Below, piece after piece: positions 48,986-59,200 of a stretch of 64,000 nt of DNA. The notes beneath the pieces are model-generated. The model made no database searches. It was not told the origin of the DNA and saw only the letters and a list, made by a program, of their open reading frames with translations. The translations under genes and the position numbers were made by a program. The DNA comes from Achromobacter deleyi (GTDB taxonomy: Bacteria > Pseudomonadota > Gammaproteobacteria > Burkholderiales > Burkholderiaceae_B): the NCBI RefSeq assembly GCF_902859705.1, contig NZ_CADIJO010000004.1, forward strand, positions 124,001 to 188,000, given 5' to 3'. Every line of letters begins with the position of its first letter. Within the stretch, counting starts at the first letter, position 1.

Positions 48986-49687
48986 TTATTGGTCGGCGAA
49001 CAGGTAACCGCTGCCGTAGACCGTGCGGATCGGCAACATCACGCCGGCCAGTTCGGCCTTGCGCCGCAGTCGGCTGACGATCACATCGATGCTGCGCGAG
49101 CCGCTGGAGCGTGCGCCCCCGCCTTCGACCCGCAGTTCATCGCCAAGCTCGTTGCGCCCGACGGCCCGGCCTGCCACTTCCAGCAGAGACCGCACGATCA
49201 GGCGTTCGTTGGCCGACAGCGAGATCGTCGCGCCCGAAGGCGCCGCCAGCGTCCAGCCCTGGTCGCGCAGCTCCCACTGCCCCATCACGGGCTCCTCGGC
49301 GGTGGCCGTGTCCTGTCCGGCCGGCAAGCGGCGAGCCAGGGCCAGCAGGATGCAGGCGAGTTCACGGGGGTCCTGCGGCGGCGGCAGGCAGGCGTCGGCG
49401 CCGCTCTGCAGGCAACGCAGGCGGGTATCCAGGGACAGATTGTTCCCCATCACCACGATGCCCAGCGAGGAAGAACCGTGCAGGCGGGCAACCAGGGCAT
49501 AGCCCACCTCACCCAGCGTGCCCACGTTCAACACGACGGCGTCATAGGTGCCATTGCTGAGCAGGCCAAACAGTTCCAGGGACGTCGAGCAGCCACGGGC
49601 CGAAATCCCAGCTTGAAGCAGTGCGGACACAGCGGTGTTACGTGCAGCCTCGTCCGGCGACATCATCAGTACGCGCAATTGATTCAT
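48986..49687 (-). CDS. OmpR-type regulator with a degenerate receiver domain
   Basis: A 233-residue protein laid out as a response regulator. The receiver-like domain covers residues 1-120 and the winged helix roughly 135-232 (RSIDVIVSRLRRK; RTVYGSGYLF). The receiver lacks the key residues: the acidic pair is absent, the phospho-aspartate position is N54, the threonine is M80, and the lysine is a proline (LPPPQDPREL). It is therefore probably not phosphorylated in the usual way. ATG 49687 is preferred to an upstream in-frame start. It is divergent from a normal OmpR regulator gene. Confidence 0.85.
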   Translation of the reverse strand: MNQLRVLMMSPDEAARNTAVSALLQAGISARGCSTSLELFGLLSNGTYDAVVLNVGTLGEVGYALVARLHGSSSLGIVVMGNNLSLDTRLRCLQSGADACLPPPQDPRELACILLALARRLPAGQDTATAEEPVMGQWELRDQGWTLAAPSGATISLSANERLIVRSLLEVAGRAVGRNELGDELRVEGGGARSSGSRSIDVIVSRLRRKAELAGVMLPIRTVYGSGYLFADQ

Positions 49688-49765
49688 ATGTTCTTTCCAT
49701 CCCTTCGTCCCCCCAGTTCCCGGCAGACCGCGCCGGTTGACTGGACGGTAAGGACAGTTTGGCCC

Positions 49766-49781
49766 GTTGTTGTGCAACAAC
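49766..49781. repeat. Inverted repeat between the two divergent regulators
   Basis: GTTGTTG-TG-CAACAAC, seven-base arms with a two-base spacer. It is a good candidate operator for one of the two flanking winged-helix regulators. Confidence 0.5.
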
Positions 49782-49946
49782 TCCAGTCAAGATTCGTTAA
49801 CTTTGCAATGTTTGACAGTTCTTGGCACAACGTAGCCAACAGTGACGCGACGCGAGTTATCATTCCATTACACAATTCCTTTCCCTTCTTGCAGTAGGGC
49901 GCCACAGGGCGCGCTTGCGCAGCCAACCTTCGCGAGACCACGTCTG

Positions 49947-50663
49947 ATGAAAATCGCGTCGCTGGAAGACGACCTGGACCAGGCAAGACGCATCCAGCAA
50001 GTCCTGACTGCCGCCGGATACACCTGCACCAGCTATCAACAAAGCCGCGACCTGCTTGCCGCGTTGCGCAACGAGACCTTCGACCTGGTGCTGCTGGACT
50101 GGCACCTGCCCGATATCGACGGCGATGATGTGGTGCGCTGGCTGCGCGCCAACATCGGACCGCGCGTGCCGGTCATCTTCCTGACCAACCGGTCCAGCGA
50201 GGACGACCTGGTCGAAGGCCTGCGGGCGGGCGCCGATGACTACATCGTCAAGCCGCTGCGGCCGCTGGAATTGCTGGCGCGCGTCGCCGCCCTGCTGCGT
50301 CGCAGCCAGATCGCCGAGCCCGCCAACGAGGCGTTCGATGTCGCGAACTACCGCATCGAGCCCGCCCCCCGCACGATTTCGCTCAATGGCTCGCCGGTTG
50401 CGCTGGCGCCCAAGGAGTTCGAACTTGCGCTGCTGTTCTTTCGCAATCTGGGCCGCCTCATGTCGCGCGACGTGTTGGCCGAGTGCGTCTGGAACCGCGA
50501 GATCCCCGCGACCTCCCGCACGCTGGACACGCACCTGTCCAACATCCGGCAAAAGCTGCAGCTGCGTCCGGAACATGGCGTGCGTCTTAGCTCGTCGTAT
50601 GCGCTCGGCTACCGGCTGGAATTGATCAGCCCGTCCGAAGACAGTCCGCCCCCCGCGCCTTAG
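49947..50663 (+). CDS. OmpR-family response regulator
   Basis: A 238-residue regulator with an intact receiver: acidic residues E7-D9, phospho-acceptor D51 (LLDWHLPD), T80 and K102. The C-terminal winged helix follows (APKEFELALLFFRN; SRTLDTHLSNIRQKL). The upstream in-frame extension is not used: ATG 49947 begins the family N-terminus MKIASLEDD. It is the first gene of an operon with the LysM-FecR protein and the CHASE2 kinase, which is the obvious partner. Confidence 0.93.
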   Translation: MKIASLEDDLDQARRIQQVLTAAGYTCTSYQQSRDLLAALRNETFDLVLLDWHLPDIDGDDVVRWLRANIGPRVPVIFLTNRSSEDDLVEGLRAGADDYIVKPLRPLELLARVAALLRRSQIAEPANEAFDVANYRIEPAPRTISLNGSPVALAPKEFELALLFFRNLGRLMSRDVLAECVWNREIPATSRTLDTHLSNIRQKLQLRPEHGVRLSSSYALGYRLELISPSEDSPPPAP

Positions 50664-50697
50664 CGCCTGGCGGGTATTACCTGGAGATTTGAAAGTC

Positions 50698-51807
50698 ATG
50701 AGCCGCTGCCGCGCGCTTTCTTTGCTTGCCCTGCTTTCCGGCCTGCTGCTCGCCACTTCCTCGCATAGCCAACCCGCCGGCGCGCTGGGAGAGAACTTCA
50801 TCTACCGCGTGCGCCAAGGCGACACGCTGATCAACATCGCCTCGACCTACACGCGCAACCAGGCCAACTGGAGTCCGTTGCAGACGCTGAACAGCGTCAC
50901 CACGCCGGAGCGCCTGCCCATCGGCCTGGAGCTGCGCATACCGCTGTCGATGATTCCCGAGCGGCCAGCCGACGCGCGTGTCGTGCACGTCAGCGGCCAG
51001 GCCAACCTGAATGGTCAGGCGCTCAAGCCTGGCGCCAACGTGGCCGAAGGCAGCAAGGTCGTCACGGCGCCCAACGGCTTCGTCACGCTGGAACTGGCCG
51101 ATGGCTCCAAGCTGACGCTGCCGGCCGACGGCGCCGTGGAGCTGACTCGCCTGCGCCAGTTCGAAGGCACCGACCTGACGGATTCCGTCATCCACGTCGA
51201 ACGCGGCAGTGTCGAATCCACCGTCGCGCCGACCGGGCAAGGCGTGGGCCGCTTCGAGGTCCGCACACCCGTCGCTGTCACCGGCGTGCGCGGCACGCGG
51301 TTCCGCGTGCAAAGCGGCAGCCACGGCGTACACAGCGAAGTCCTGGAAGGCAGCGTGCGGCTGCAGCCGCACGCGCCCGGCGAAGCGCCGGCGCGGCCTG
51401 TCGCGGTGGCAAAGGGCTTTGGCGCGGCCATCGGCGCGAATGGCCAGGTATCCGGCGTGCGGCCGCTGCTGGCAGCCCCGCAGCTCGGCGAACCTGTTCG
51501 AGCCGGCGGCGGCGCCTGGACCAGCGCCTTCGCCCCCGTGCCCGGCGCCAAGGGCTACCTGGTGCGCGTGTCGCGCGACGCCGATGGCACGCAGCCCGTG
51601 TCATCCAGGCAGTTCGAAAGCCCTGATATCCGTTTCAGCGCCCCCGGTCCCGGCACATTCTATGTGTCGGTGCGCGCCATCGACGAACTGGGCCTGGGCG
51701 GCACGGATGCCACGGCCACCTTCACGGGCGTGAACCTGCTGATGACCAGCAGCGGCCTGGGTGTGGCCACCGGCTCCGGCGGATTCGTGACGTTGACTGA
51801 GTTCTAG
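50698..51807 (+). CDS. Periplasmic LysM-FecR domain protein
   Basis: A 369-residue exported protein. After a signal peptide (residues 1-25) there is a LysM-like domain (35-82, YRVRQGDTLINIASTY), which often binds peptidoglycan. A FecR-type beta domain follows (95-205, TPNGFVTLELADGSKLTL-like and TPVAVTGVRGTRFRV), then a C-terminal fibronectin-like part. The ATG at 50698 has GGAG 11 bases upstream. A TTG nine bases earlier is too close to that site. It lies between a response regulator and a CHASE2 kinase, so it probably senses or transmits an envelope signal. Confidence 0.88.
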   Translation: MSRCRALSLLALLSGLLLATSSHSQPAGALGENFIYRVRQGDTLINIASTYTRNQANWSPLQTLNSVTTPERLPIGLELRIPLSMIPERPADARVVHVSGQANLNGQALKPGANVAEGSKVVTAPNGFVTLELADGSKLTLPADGAVELTRLRQFEGTDLTDSVIHVERGSVESTVAPTGQGVGRFEVRTPVAVTGVRGTRFRVQSGSHGVHSEVLEGSVRLQPHAPGEAPARPVAVAKGFGAAIGANGQVSGVRPLLAAPQLGEPVRAGGGAWTSAFAPVPGAKGYLVRVSRDADGTQPVSSRQFESPDIRFSAPGPGTFYVSVRAIDELGLGGTDATATFTGVNLLMTSSGLGVATGSGGFVTLTEF

Positions 51808-51811
51808 CGGC

Positions 51812-54136
51812 ATGCCGGACGCCACCGACCCCATCGACCGGACCTCGCGATCAGGGCTGTGGTTGACGGTGGTACTGGCGCTGTTGGCGGCGTTATTGGG
51901 TTCGTTCAACGGCCTGGGGCGGATCGACCAGATTCTCTATGATCGGGCCGTCGCCCTGACCGGACGCGACATGTCGCCGGACATCCTGATCGTGGCCATC
52001 GACGACACCAGCATCGAAGCGTTGGGACGCTGGCCTTGGCGCCGCGCCGTGCACGCGGCGTTGCTGGATCGCCTGCAAGGCGCGCGTGCGGTCGGGCTGG
52101 ACCTGATCTTTGCCGAACCCGACACCGTCCACCCTGGCGACGACGCCATCCTGGCCGACAGCATCCGGCGCAACGGCCACACCGTGCTGCCCGTGGTGCT
52201 CGATCGACTGGTCTATCCGTCTTCCATCAGCACGCCCATTCCCATCCTGGCGCAGGCCGCGGCCGGCAGCGGCTTCATCAACGCCAGCATGGATGCCGAC
52301 GGCGTGTTGCGATCGGCGGTGCTGACTGTCGGCTTTGCCGGCGAGCACTGGCGTCACTTCGCCCTGAGCATGCTCGATGTCGGCGGACAGGCGGCGCTGA
52401 GCGACAACCTGCTGCGGCGCGCCCGGCCGGACGGCAGCATCCTGATCCCCTACGCAGGCCCCGCCGCGCATACGCGGGCGGTGTCCTATCTTTCCGTGTT
52501 GCGCGGCGATGTGCCCCCCGAGCAGCTGCGGGGCAAATACGTGCTGGTGGGCGCGTGGGCGACCGGCCTGGGCGATGCCTACACCACGCCCGTCTCGCAC
52601 GAGGTCAGCGGCATGCCTGGCGTGGAGATCATCGCCAATCTCCTGCAAGCCGCCAACGACGACATCGCCTTTCAGCCGCCCGCCCCCTGGCTCAACGCCC
52701 TGTTTTCCGCACTGCCCGTGCTGCTTGCCTGTCTGGCTCTGTGGCGGCTGTCGCCCAACCAGGCGCTACTGGTCAACATCGGCCTGCTGGCCCTGGTGCT
52801 GATATCCAGCCTGCTGCTGCTGGGCCACAGCTATCTATGGTTTGCGCCGACGGCTGCGTTGGTCGGCGTGGCGCTGTGCTATCCCTTGTGGAGCTGGCGC
52901 AGCCAGGAGGCAGCCCTGCGCTACATGGATACCGAGTTGCGCCGACTGCAGCGCGAATACCCTCCCGTGCTGAACGAAGCCCGGGCGCAGTTCAACGGCC
53001 CGACCGCATCGCTCGAAAGCCGAGTCGGCGAACTGCGACGGGCGCTGGCGCGCGTGCGCAACCTGCGTCGATTCCTGGCCGACGGCCTGGATGGCATGCC
53101 GGACGCAACCCTGGTGTTCGACCAGGAAGGCCGGATGCAGTTTCGCAACCAGGCCGCGGTCATGTACTTTCAGCGGCTGGGCATGCGTCCGCCCCGCGTC
53201 GGCCATCCTGCCACGCACCTGCTCGAGAAGACCATCAGCGACGACTCGACACGTCAACGCGTCGCGCAGGTGCTGAGCGGCCAGGGTCCGGCGTCAGACC
53301 AATCTCCCTGGAGCGCGGACCTGGAAGTCCGCGATCGCGCCGGCCGCGACCTGATCCTGAAATGCGCGCCGATCCACACCGCCGAGGGCAATTTCGCCGG
53401 TACGGTCGCCACCTTGACCGACATTTCCGGCATCCGTCACGCCGAACGCCAGCGCGAGGAAACCCTGCGCTTCATCTCGCACGACATGCGTGCGCCGCAA
53501 AGCTCGATCCTGGCGCTGGTCGAGATGACGCAGGAAAACGGCGTAGCGCCCGGCAAGGACGAGACCTTGACGCGTATCGCGGCGCTGGCCAACCGCACGC
53601 TGCATCTGGTCGATGATTTCGTGCATCTCACGCGGGCGGAGTCGATGGCCATCAACGCCGTCGAACTGGACCTGGGCAGCCTCTTGCAGGACGGTGTGGA
53701 TGAGTTCTGGGCATCGGCGCACAAACGGGGCATCGAATTGGTCGTGCGCACGCCGCTACCGGCGGCGTATGTGCGAGGCGACCAGACACTGCTGATGCGG
53801 GCGCTGTGCAACCTGATCGACAACGCCATCAAGTACAGCCCTGCGCAGACCCGCATCGAGTGCGGCATCGACGCCGCGCCTGGCTACTGGCGTGCGTCGG
53901 TGCGTGATCACGGACAGGGCATTGCGCCACAGGACCTGGCGCGGCTGTTCGAACCGTTCGCCCGGGTCGGCGTCGACACCAAGGCAGATGTGGGCGGGGC
54001 CGGACTGGGACTGGCGTTCGTGCGTACGGTGGCGCAGCGCCACGGCGGCGAGGTCGAAGTGACCAGCGAACTGGGCACGGGCTCGGTCTTCACACTGCAG
54101 TTGCCGATGGCGCCCGACGAAGCCCGGGCCGACTAG
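51812..54136 (+). CDS. CHASE2-PAS sensor histidine kinase
   Basis: A 774-residue membrane kinase. One N-terminal helix (15-31) leads to an extracytoplasmic CHASE2 domain (about 35-285). Three membrane helices follow (about 293-360), then a coiled linker, a PAS domain (about 420-540), HisKA with H557 (FISHDMRAP) and HATPase with the N box (N667), DHGQG and GGAGLGLAF. The start lies four bases after the FecR gene. It probably phosphorylates the OmpR regulator two genes upstream. CHASE2 ligands are generally unknown. Confidence 0.93.
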   Translation: MPDATDPIDRTSRSGLWLTVVLALLAALLGSFNGLGRIDQILYDRAVALTGRDMSPDILIVAIDDTSIEALGRWPWRRAVHAALLDRLQGARAVGLDLIFAEPDTVHPGDDAILADSIRRNGHTVLPVVLDRLVYPSSISTPIPILAQAAAGSGFINASMDADGVLRSAVLTVGFAGEHWRHFALSMLDVGGQAALSDNLLRRARPDGSILIPYAGPAAHTRAVSYLSVLRGDVPPEQLRGKYVLVGAWATGLGDAYTTPVSHEVSGMPGVEIIANLLQAANDDIAFQPPAPWLNALFSALPVLLACLALWRLSPNQALLVNIGLLALVLISSLLLLGHSYLWFAPTAALVGVALCYPLWSWRSQEAALRYMDTELRRLQREYPPVLNEARAQFNGPTASLESRVGELRRALARVRNLRRFLADGLDGMPDATLVFDQEGRMQFRNQAAVMYFQRLGMRPPRVGHPATHLLEKTISDDSTRQRVAQVLSGQGPASDQSPWSADLEVRDRAGRDLILKCAPIHTAEGNFAGTVATLTDISGIRHAERQREETLRFISHDMRAPQSSILALVEMTQENGVAPGKDETLTRIAALANRTLHLVDDFVHLTRAESMAINAVELDLGSLLQDGVDEFWASAHKRGIELVVRTPLPAAYVRGDQTLLMRALCNLIDNAIKYSPAQTRIECGIDAAPGYWRASVRDHGQGIAPQDLARLFEPFARVGVDTKADVGGAGLGLAFVRTVAQRHGGEVEVTSELGTGSVFTLQLPMAPDEARAD

Positions 54137-54172
54137 CCGCGCGCACGGCGGCACCGCAGGCTGGCTGCCGCG

Positions 54173-55570
54173 CTATTGGAAAACGTGCGAGATGACAGTG
54201 GGCTTCCCCGCCTTGACCTCGAGCGTCGCCCGATAAGGCGGCAAATCGGCATTGCGCAGCACGACCTGGTACTTGCCGGGAATCAGCCGCACTTCCTTCA
54301 CCGGCGGACTGATGCCGCGCGCGATGCCGTTGATCCAGACCTCGCCCCAGGGGCGGATATCCAGACGCACCTGAACCGGTACGGGTTTGGGCTTGGGGGT
54401 CTCGTCCTGGGCAGCGGCAGCGGGCGGTGCCAGCTCGGGCGCGGGTGCCGCGCTGCCCTGTCCCGGGTCTGCGGAAGCCGGCGCGGAAGGCGTGTTTTCA
54501 GACGTCGGGCCAGTCGGGCCGGCAGCCGCGGGCGAAGCGCCAGCCGGTCCGGACGCAGCGGGCCCTGATGCAGACGGTCCAGGCGCAGCGCCCGGGGCGA
54601 CCGTTCCCGGAGTCGCCGTCCCTGGCGTCGTCGATGCAGGGGCAAAAGGATCAGGACCCGGCGTGCCCGGATTGGCCGCGCCTGATTCGGCCCCGCGATA
54701 GGCCGCCACCGGCAATTCCGGCGTCAGCGTTGACCCGCCCGGCGCGGGCTGGACGGCAGGCGGATTGGGCTGCACCACTTCGGAACGGGTGATGAGGGAA
54801 TTGGTCGAACCCATGCCGGTATGGACCCAGGCATAGATCCCCCCGCCCATCAGCGCCACCAGCAATAGCAACGCCAGCAACGGGCGGCCGGCGCCGCGCG
54901 GCTTGCTGGCGGCGGGCAACACGGGCGCAGCCGGCGGCGCGGTCACTTCGGCAACCGATGCCTCGTTGGCCGCCGGAGACGTTTCGGCATAGGCCGAGAT
55001 GTCCAACATGGCGGCCAACTCGGCCAAGGTTTGCGGCCGATCGGCGGGCAGCATCGACAAGCCTTGATCGATCACGGCCAGAAAGGCCGGGGTGTACTTG
55101 GCCAGGCCCAACGATGCCAGCGGTTCGTAGCTGTCGGTGGCCCGGCGTTCGGGGGCCGGCGGCGGCCGCTGGCCGATGACCAGGGCATGCATGACGGCGC
55201 ACAGTGCGTAGACGTCTGTCCAGGGGCCGCGTGGCCACTCGGCCGAATCGGTGTAAAGCTCGAACGGCGCGAATCCCGGTGCCGGCGTGACGCCGGCGCG
55301 GCGCGACCGCGGCACGGCCAGTTCGGGCAACAAATGCGCGCGGGCGCCTTCGTCCATGCCGACCGTATCCACGGAAATGTCGCCGCATATTTCACCCTGC
55401 GCATGCAGGCCCATCAGCGAGGGCAGCAAATCCGACAGCAAACGCTTGATGCGCGATTCCGGCACGCCACCCGCCGCGCTGGCAGCGATGGCGCTCAAAG
55501 GGCGCAAGGCGAGCGGCGCAGCCCCGGAAAACGGGCTACGCGGCGTATGCAGGCCGACGGATGAAGACAT
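54173..55570 (-). CDS. Membrane-anchored protein-kinase-like pseudokinase with PEGA domain
   Basis: A 465-residue protein. Residues 40-190 match the C-lobe of Ser/Thr kinases: LHAQGEICGDISVDTV in place of LHxxGIxHRDIKPxN, the PGFAPFE region, and the TDVYALCAVMHALVIGQRPP helix. The N-lobe with its glycine loop and ATP lysine is missing, HRD reads CGD, and DFG is not seen, so it should be inactive. A membrane helix (230-250), a long Pro/Ala/Gly linker (265-395) and a C-terminal PEGA-like domain (400-465) follow. ATG 55570 has no good ribosome site. Confidence 0.75.
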   Translation of the reverse strand: MSSSVGLHTPRSPFSGAAPLALRPLSAIAASAAGGVPESRIKRLLSDLLPSLMGLHAQGEICGDISVDTVGMDEGARAHLLPELAVPRSRRAGVTPAPGFAPFELYTDSAEWPRGPWTDVYALCAVMHALVIGQRPPPAPERRATDSYEPLASLGLAKYTPAFLAVIDQGLSMLPADRPQTLAELAAMLDISAYAETSPAANEASVAEVTAPPAAPVLPAASKPRGAGRPLLALLLLVALMGGGIYAWVHTGMGSTNSLITRSEVVQPNPPAVQPAPGGSTLTPELPVAAYRGAESGAANPGTPGPDPFAPASTTPGTATPGTVAPGAAPGPSASGPAASGPAGASPAAAGPTGPTSENTPSAPASADPGQGSAAPAPELAPPAAAAQDETPKPKPVPVQVRLDIRPWGEVWINGIARGISPPVKEVRLIPGKYQVVLRNADLPPYRATLEVKAGKPTVISHVFQ

Positions 55571-55726
55571 ATTCAAAATACTGCGAAGACGGTCGCAAGA
55601 CGGGTTTAGGGCTGATAAGCGGATATTATCCAATCCGTTACGCAAGGACATTGCCGAAAATGTCCGAGCGCATCAGGCTGTGGCACGATAGCGTATCGCC
55701 AAATTCCCTTGATTCGTTGAACGCCT

Positions 55727-56122
55727 ATGAAAATTCGCCTCTTCGGCACCATGATTGGATTATCGGCCCTTCTGGCCGGCTGCGCCGGCCTGCCTTCCGC
55801 CGCCCCTGAAAAGCCACCCACGCCCGAAGCGCTGCAACAGTTGCAGGACGTCCGCGACCAGTACAGCGCCGGCCACTATGGCGAGGTCATCCGGCGGGTG
55901 GCCAAGTCCGACGAGCTGGCAGCATCCAGCAAGGCCGTGCGCATCGAAGCCTACAAGCTGCAGGCGTTCAGCTACTGCGTCAGCCGTTATCCCCAGCTTT
56001 GCGAAGACAGCTTCGCCCGGATCCTGCAACTGGACCCGGCTTTCGAACTGGCCCCCAACGAGGCCGGCCACCCCGCCTGGGGCCCGGCATTCCAGCGCGC
56101 CAAGAGCCAATCGGCCAAGTAG
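55727..56122 (+). CDS. Small lipoprotein, possibly TssQ-like
   Basis: A 131-residue lipoprotein with the lipobox LAGC after a short signal peptide and a helical, TPR-like mature part (QQLQDVRDQYSAGHYGEVIRRV; FARILQLDPAFELAPNEAGHPAWGPAFQRAK). It recalls the type VI secretion-associated TssQ lipoproteins, but no other type VI gene is nearby, so this name is tentative. It is divergent from the pseudokinase gene, with which it may work. Confidence 0.7.
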   Translation: MKIRLFGTMIGLSALLAGCAGLPSAAPEKPPTPEALQQLQDVRDQYSAGHYGEVIRRVAKSDELAASSKAVRIEAYKLQAFSYCVSRYPQLCEDSFARILQLDPAFELAPNEAGHPAWGPAFQRAKSQSAK

Positions 56123-56147
56123 GCACGCAGTCCCGCCGCCAGGCGAA

Positions 56148-56181
56148 AAAAAGGCCGCTGATTCGCATCAGCGGCCTTTTT
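56148..56181. terminator. Bidirectional terminator between the lipoprotein gene and rpoC
   Basis: Perfect 15 bp stem AAAAAGGCCGCTGAT / ATCAGCGGCCTTTTT with a TCGC loop. It ends both the lipoprotein and the rpoBC transcripts. Confidence 0.95.
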
Positions 56182-56233
56182 GCTTCTGGCCTCCCCCGCC
56201 AGGACTGCGCGGGGGATGTTCCGGACGGGCCGA

Positions 56234-59200
56234 TTACTCGGCGGCGTCGTCGCTGCCCACGTCGAGCGACGGGACATCGGCGTCCGAGCCCACCGTGACC
56301 GGCGAGTCTTCGAACGGGTTGGCCAGCTGGCGAGCGGCTTCGCGTTCCGCCGCCTCCAGCGCTTCCTTGTCGCGACGGGCGTGGTGGTACGCCAGGCCGG
56401 TACCCGCCGGAATCAGGCGGCCGACGATGACGTTTTCCTTCAGGCCACGCAGGTCGTCGCGCTTGCCCATGATGGCGGCTTCGGTCAGGACACGCGTGGT
56501 TTCCTGGAACGAAGCGGCCGAGATGAACGAGTCGGTCGACAGCGAGGCCTTCGTGATACCCAGCAGCACGTTGTCGTACGAAGCCGGACGCTTGTCTTCA
56601 GCGTTGACGCGGTCGTTCTCGTTCAGCAGCTCGGAGCGCTCGACCTGCTCGCCCGGGATGAACTCGGTATCGCCCGCATCGACGATGTTCACACGGCGCA
56701 GCATCTGACGAACAATCACTTCGATGTGCTTGTCGTTGATCTTCACGCCCTGCAGACGGTAAACGTCCTGCACTTCGTCGACGATGTACGTCGCCAGCTT
56801 CTCGATGCCTTGCAGGCGCAGGATGTCGTGGGGATCGGCCGGGCCGTCCACGATCATTTCGCCCTTGTTCACCACTTGGCCGTCGTGCACCAGAACCTGC
56901 TTTTCCTTCGGAATCAGGAACTCGTGGCTCACGCCTTCCAGGTCGGTGATGACCAGGCGCTGCTTGCCCTTGGTGTCCTTGCCGAACGAAACCGTACCGG
57001 TGACGTCGGCGAGCATGCCGGCATCCTTCGGCGAACGGGCTTCGAACAGTTCGGCCACACGCGGCAGACCGCCGGTAATGTCGCGGGTCTTTTGCGATTC
57101 TTGCGGAATACGCGCCAGAACTTCACCCACGGCAACCTGCTGGCCGTCGCGCACGGTAATCAGCGCGCCCACCGGGAACGAGATGTTCACCGAGTGATCG
57201 GTGCCGGCGATCTTGACGTCTTCGCCGTTCTCGTTGGCCAGCTTGATCTGCGGACGCATGACGATCTTGCCGCCACGGGTCTTGGGCGTGATGACGACGA
57301 GCGTCGACAGGCCGGTGACTTCGTCCACCTGCTTGGCAACGGTCACGCCTTCTTCGATGTTCTCGAAGCGCACGGCGCCACCGTATTCCGACACGATCGG
57401 ACGGGTCAGCGGGTCCCACGTAGCCAGGCGAGCGCCGGCCTTGACGGCTTCGCCATCGCCCACCAGCACGGTCGCGCCGTACGGGATCTTGTGGCGTTCG
57501 CGTTCGCGGCCGTTGTCGTCGAAGATCGCCAGTTCGCCCGAGCGCGAAATCGCAACGCGTTCGCCCTTGGCGTTGGTGACGTAGCGCATCGTGCTGGCAA
57601 AGCCAACCACGCCGCTGGACTTGGTTTCCACCGCGCTGGCCAGAGCCGAACGCGATGCCGCACCACCGATGTGGAACGTACGCATCGTGAGCTGCGTGCC
57701 CGGTTCACCGATGGACTGGGCGGCGATAACGCCCACCGCTTCGCCCTGGTTGACCGGCGAGCCGCGGCCAAGGTCGCGGCCGTAGCAGTGTGCGCACAGA
57801 CCGTGACGCGTTTCGCACGTCAGCGGGGTGCGGACCTTGACTTCGTCCACGCCGATGCGGTCGATCATGTCGACCATGTCTTCGTCCAGCAGGGTGCCGG
57901 CGGTGATGGCCGTTTCCTGCGTGTCCGGGTTGACGATGTCCACGGCAGCCACGCGGCCGAGGATACGGTCACGCAACGGCTCGATGACTTCACCGCCTTC
58001 CACCAGGGCCTTCATGTTGTAGCCCTGCGACGTACCGCAATCGTCCTCGGTGATCACCAAGTCTTGCGTCACGTCGACCAGACGACGAGTCAGGTAGCCC
58101 GAGTTTGCGGTCTTCAGTGCCGTATCGGCCAGACCCTTACGCGCACCGTGAGTCGAGATGAAGTACTGGAGTACGTTCAGGCCTTCACGGAAGTTTGCGG
58201 TAATGGGCGTTTCGATAATGGAACCGTCCGGCTTGGCCATCAGGCCGCGCATACCGGCCAGCTGGCGGATCTGGGCGGCCGAACCGCGGGCGCCCGAGTC
58301 AGCCATCATGTAGATGGAGTTGAACGATTCCTGGCGCACTTCTTCGCCGTGACGGTTGATCACGGGCTCGGTGGCCAGTTGTTCCATCATCGCCTTGCCG
58401 ACCTTGTCGCCAGCCTTGCCCCAGATGTCCACCACGTTGTTGTAGCGTTCCTGGGACGTGACCAGACCCGACGAGTACTGCTTGTCGATTTCCTTCACTT
58501 CACGGCTGGCTTCGGCCAGGATGCCTTCCTTGGCCGTCGGGATCAGCATGTCGCCCATGGCGATGGAGATACCGCCGCGCGTGGCCAGCTTGAAGCCGGA
58601 CTGCATCAGCTTGTCAGCGAAGATCACCGTGTCGCGCAGGCCGCAACGGCGGAACGACTGGTTGATCAGGCGCGAGATTTCCTTCTTCTTCAGCGCCTTG
58701 TTCAAGACGGTGAAGGGCAGGCCCTTGGGCAGGATCTCGGACAGCAGCGCGCGGCCGACCGTCGTTTCGTGACGGCGGATAACCGGTTGCCATTCGCCTG
58801 CTTCGTCGCGCTCGTGCTCTTTCAGACGCACGGTGATGCGGGTTTGCAGTTCGACTTCGCCGTTGTCGTAGGCACGCTGCACTTCAGCGACGTCGGTGAA
58901 GAAAATGCCTTCGCCCTTGCCGTTGATGCGCTCGCGCGTCGTGTAGTACAGACCCAGCACGATATCCTGGGACGGCACGATCGACGGTTCGCCGTTAGCC
59001 GGGAACAGCACGTTGTTCGAGGCCAGCATCAGCGTGCGCGCTTCGAGCTGGGCTTCCAGCGACAGCGGCACGTGAACGGCCATCTGGTCACCGTCGAAGT
59101 CGGCGTTGAACGCCGCGCAAACCAGCGGGTGCAGCTGGATGGCCTTGCCTTCGATCAGGACCGGCTCGAACGCCTGGATGCCCAGACGGTGCAGCGTGGG

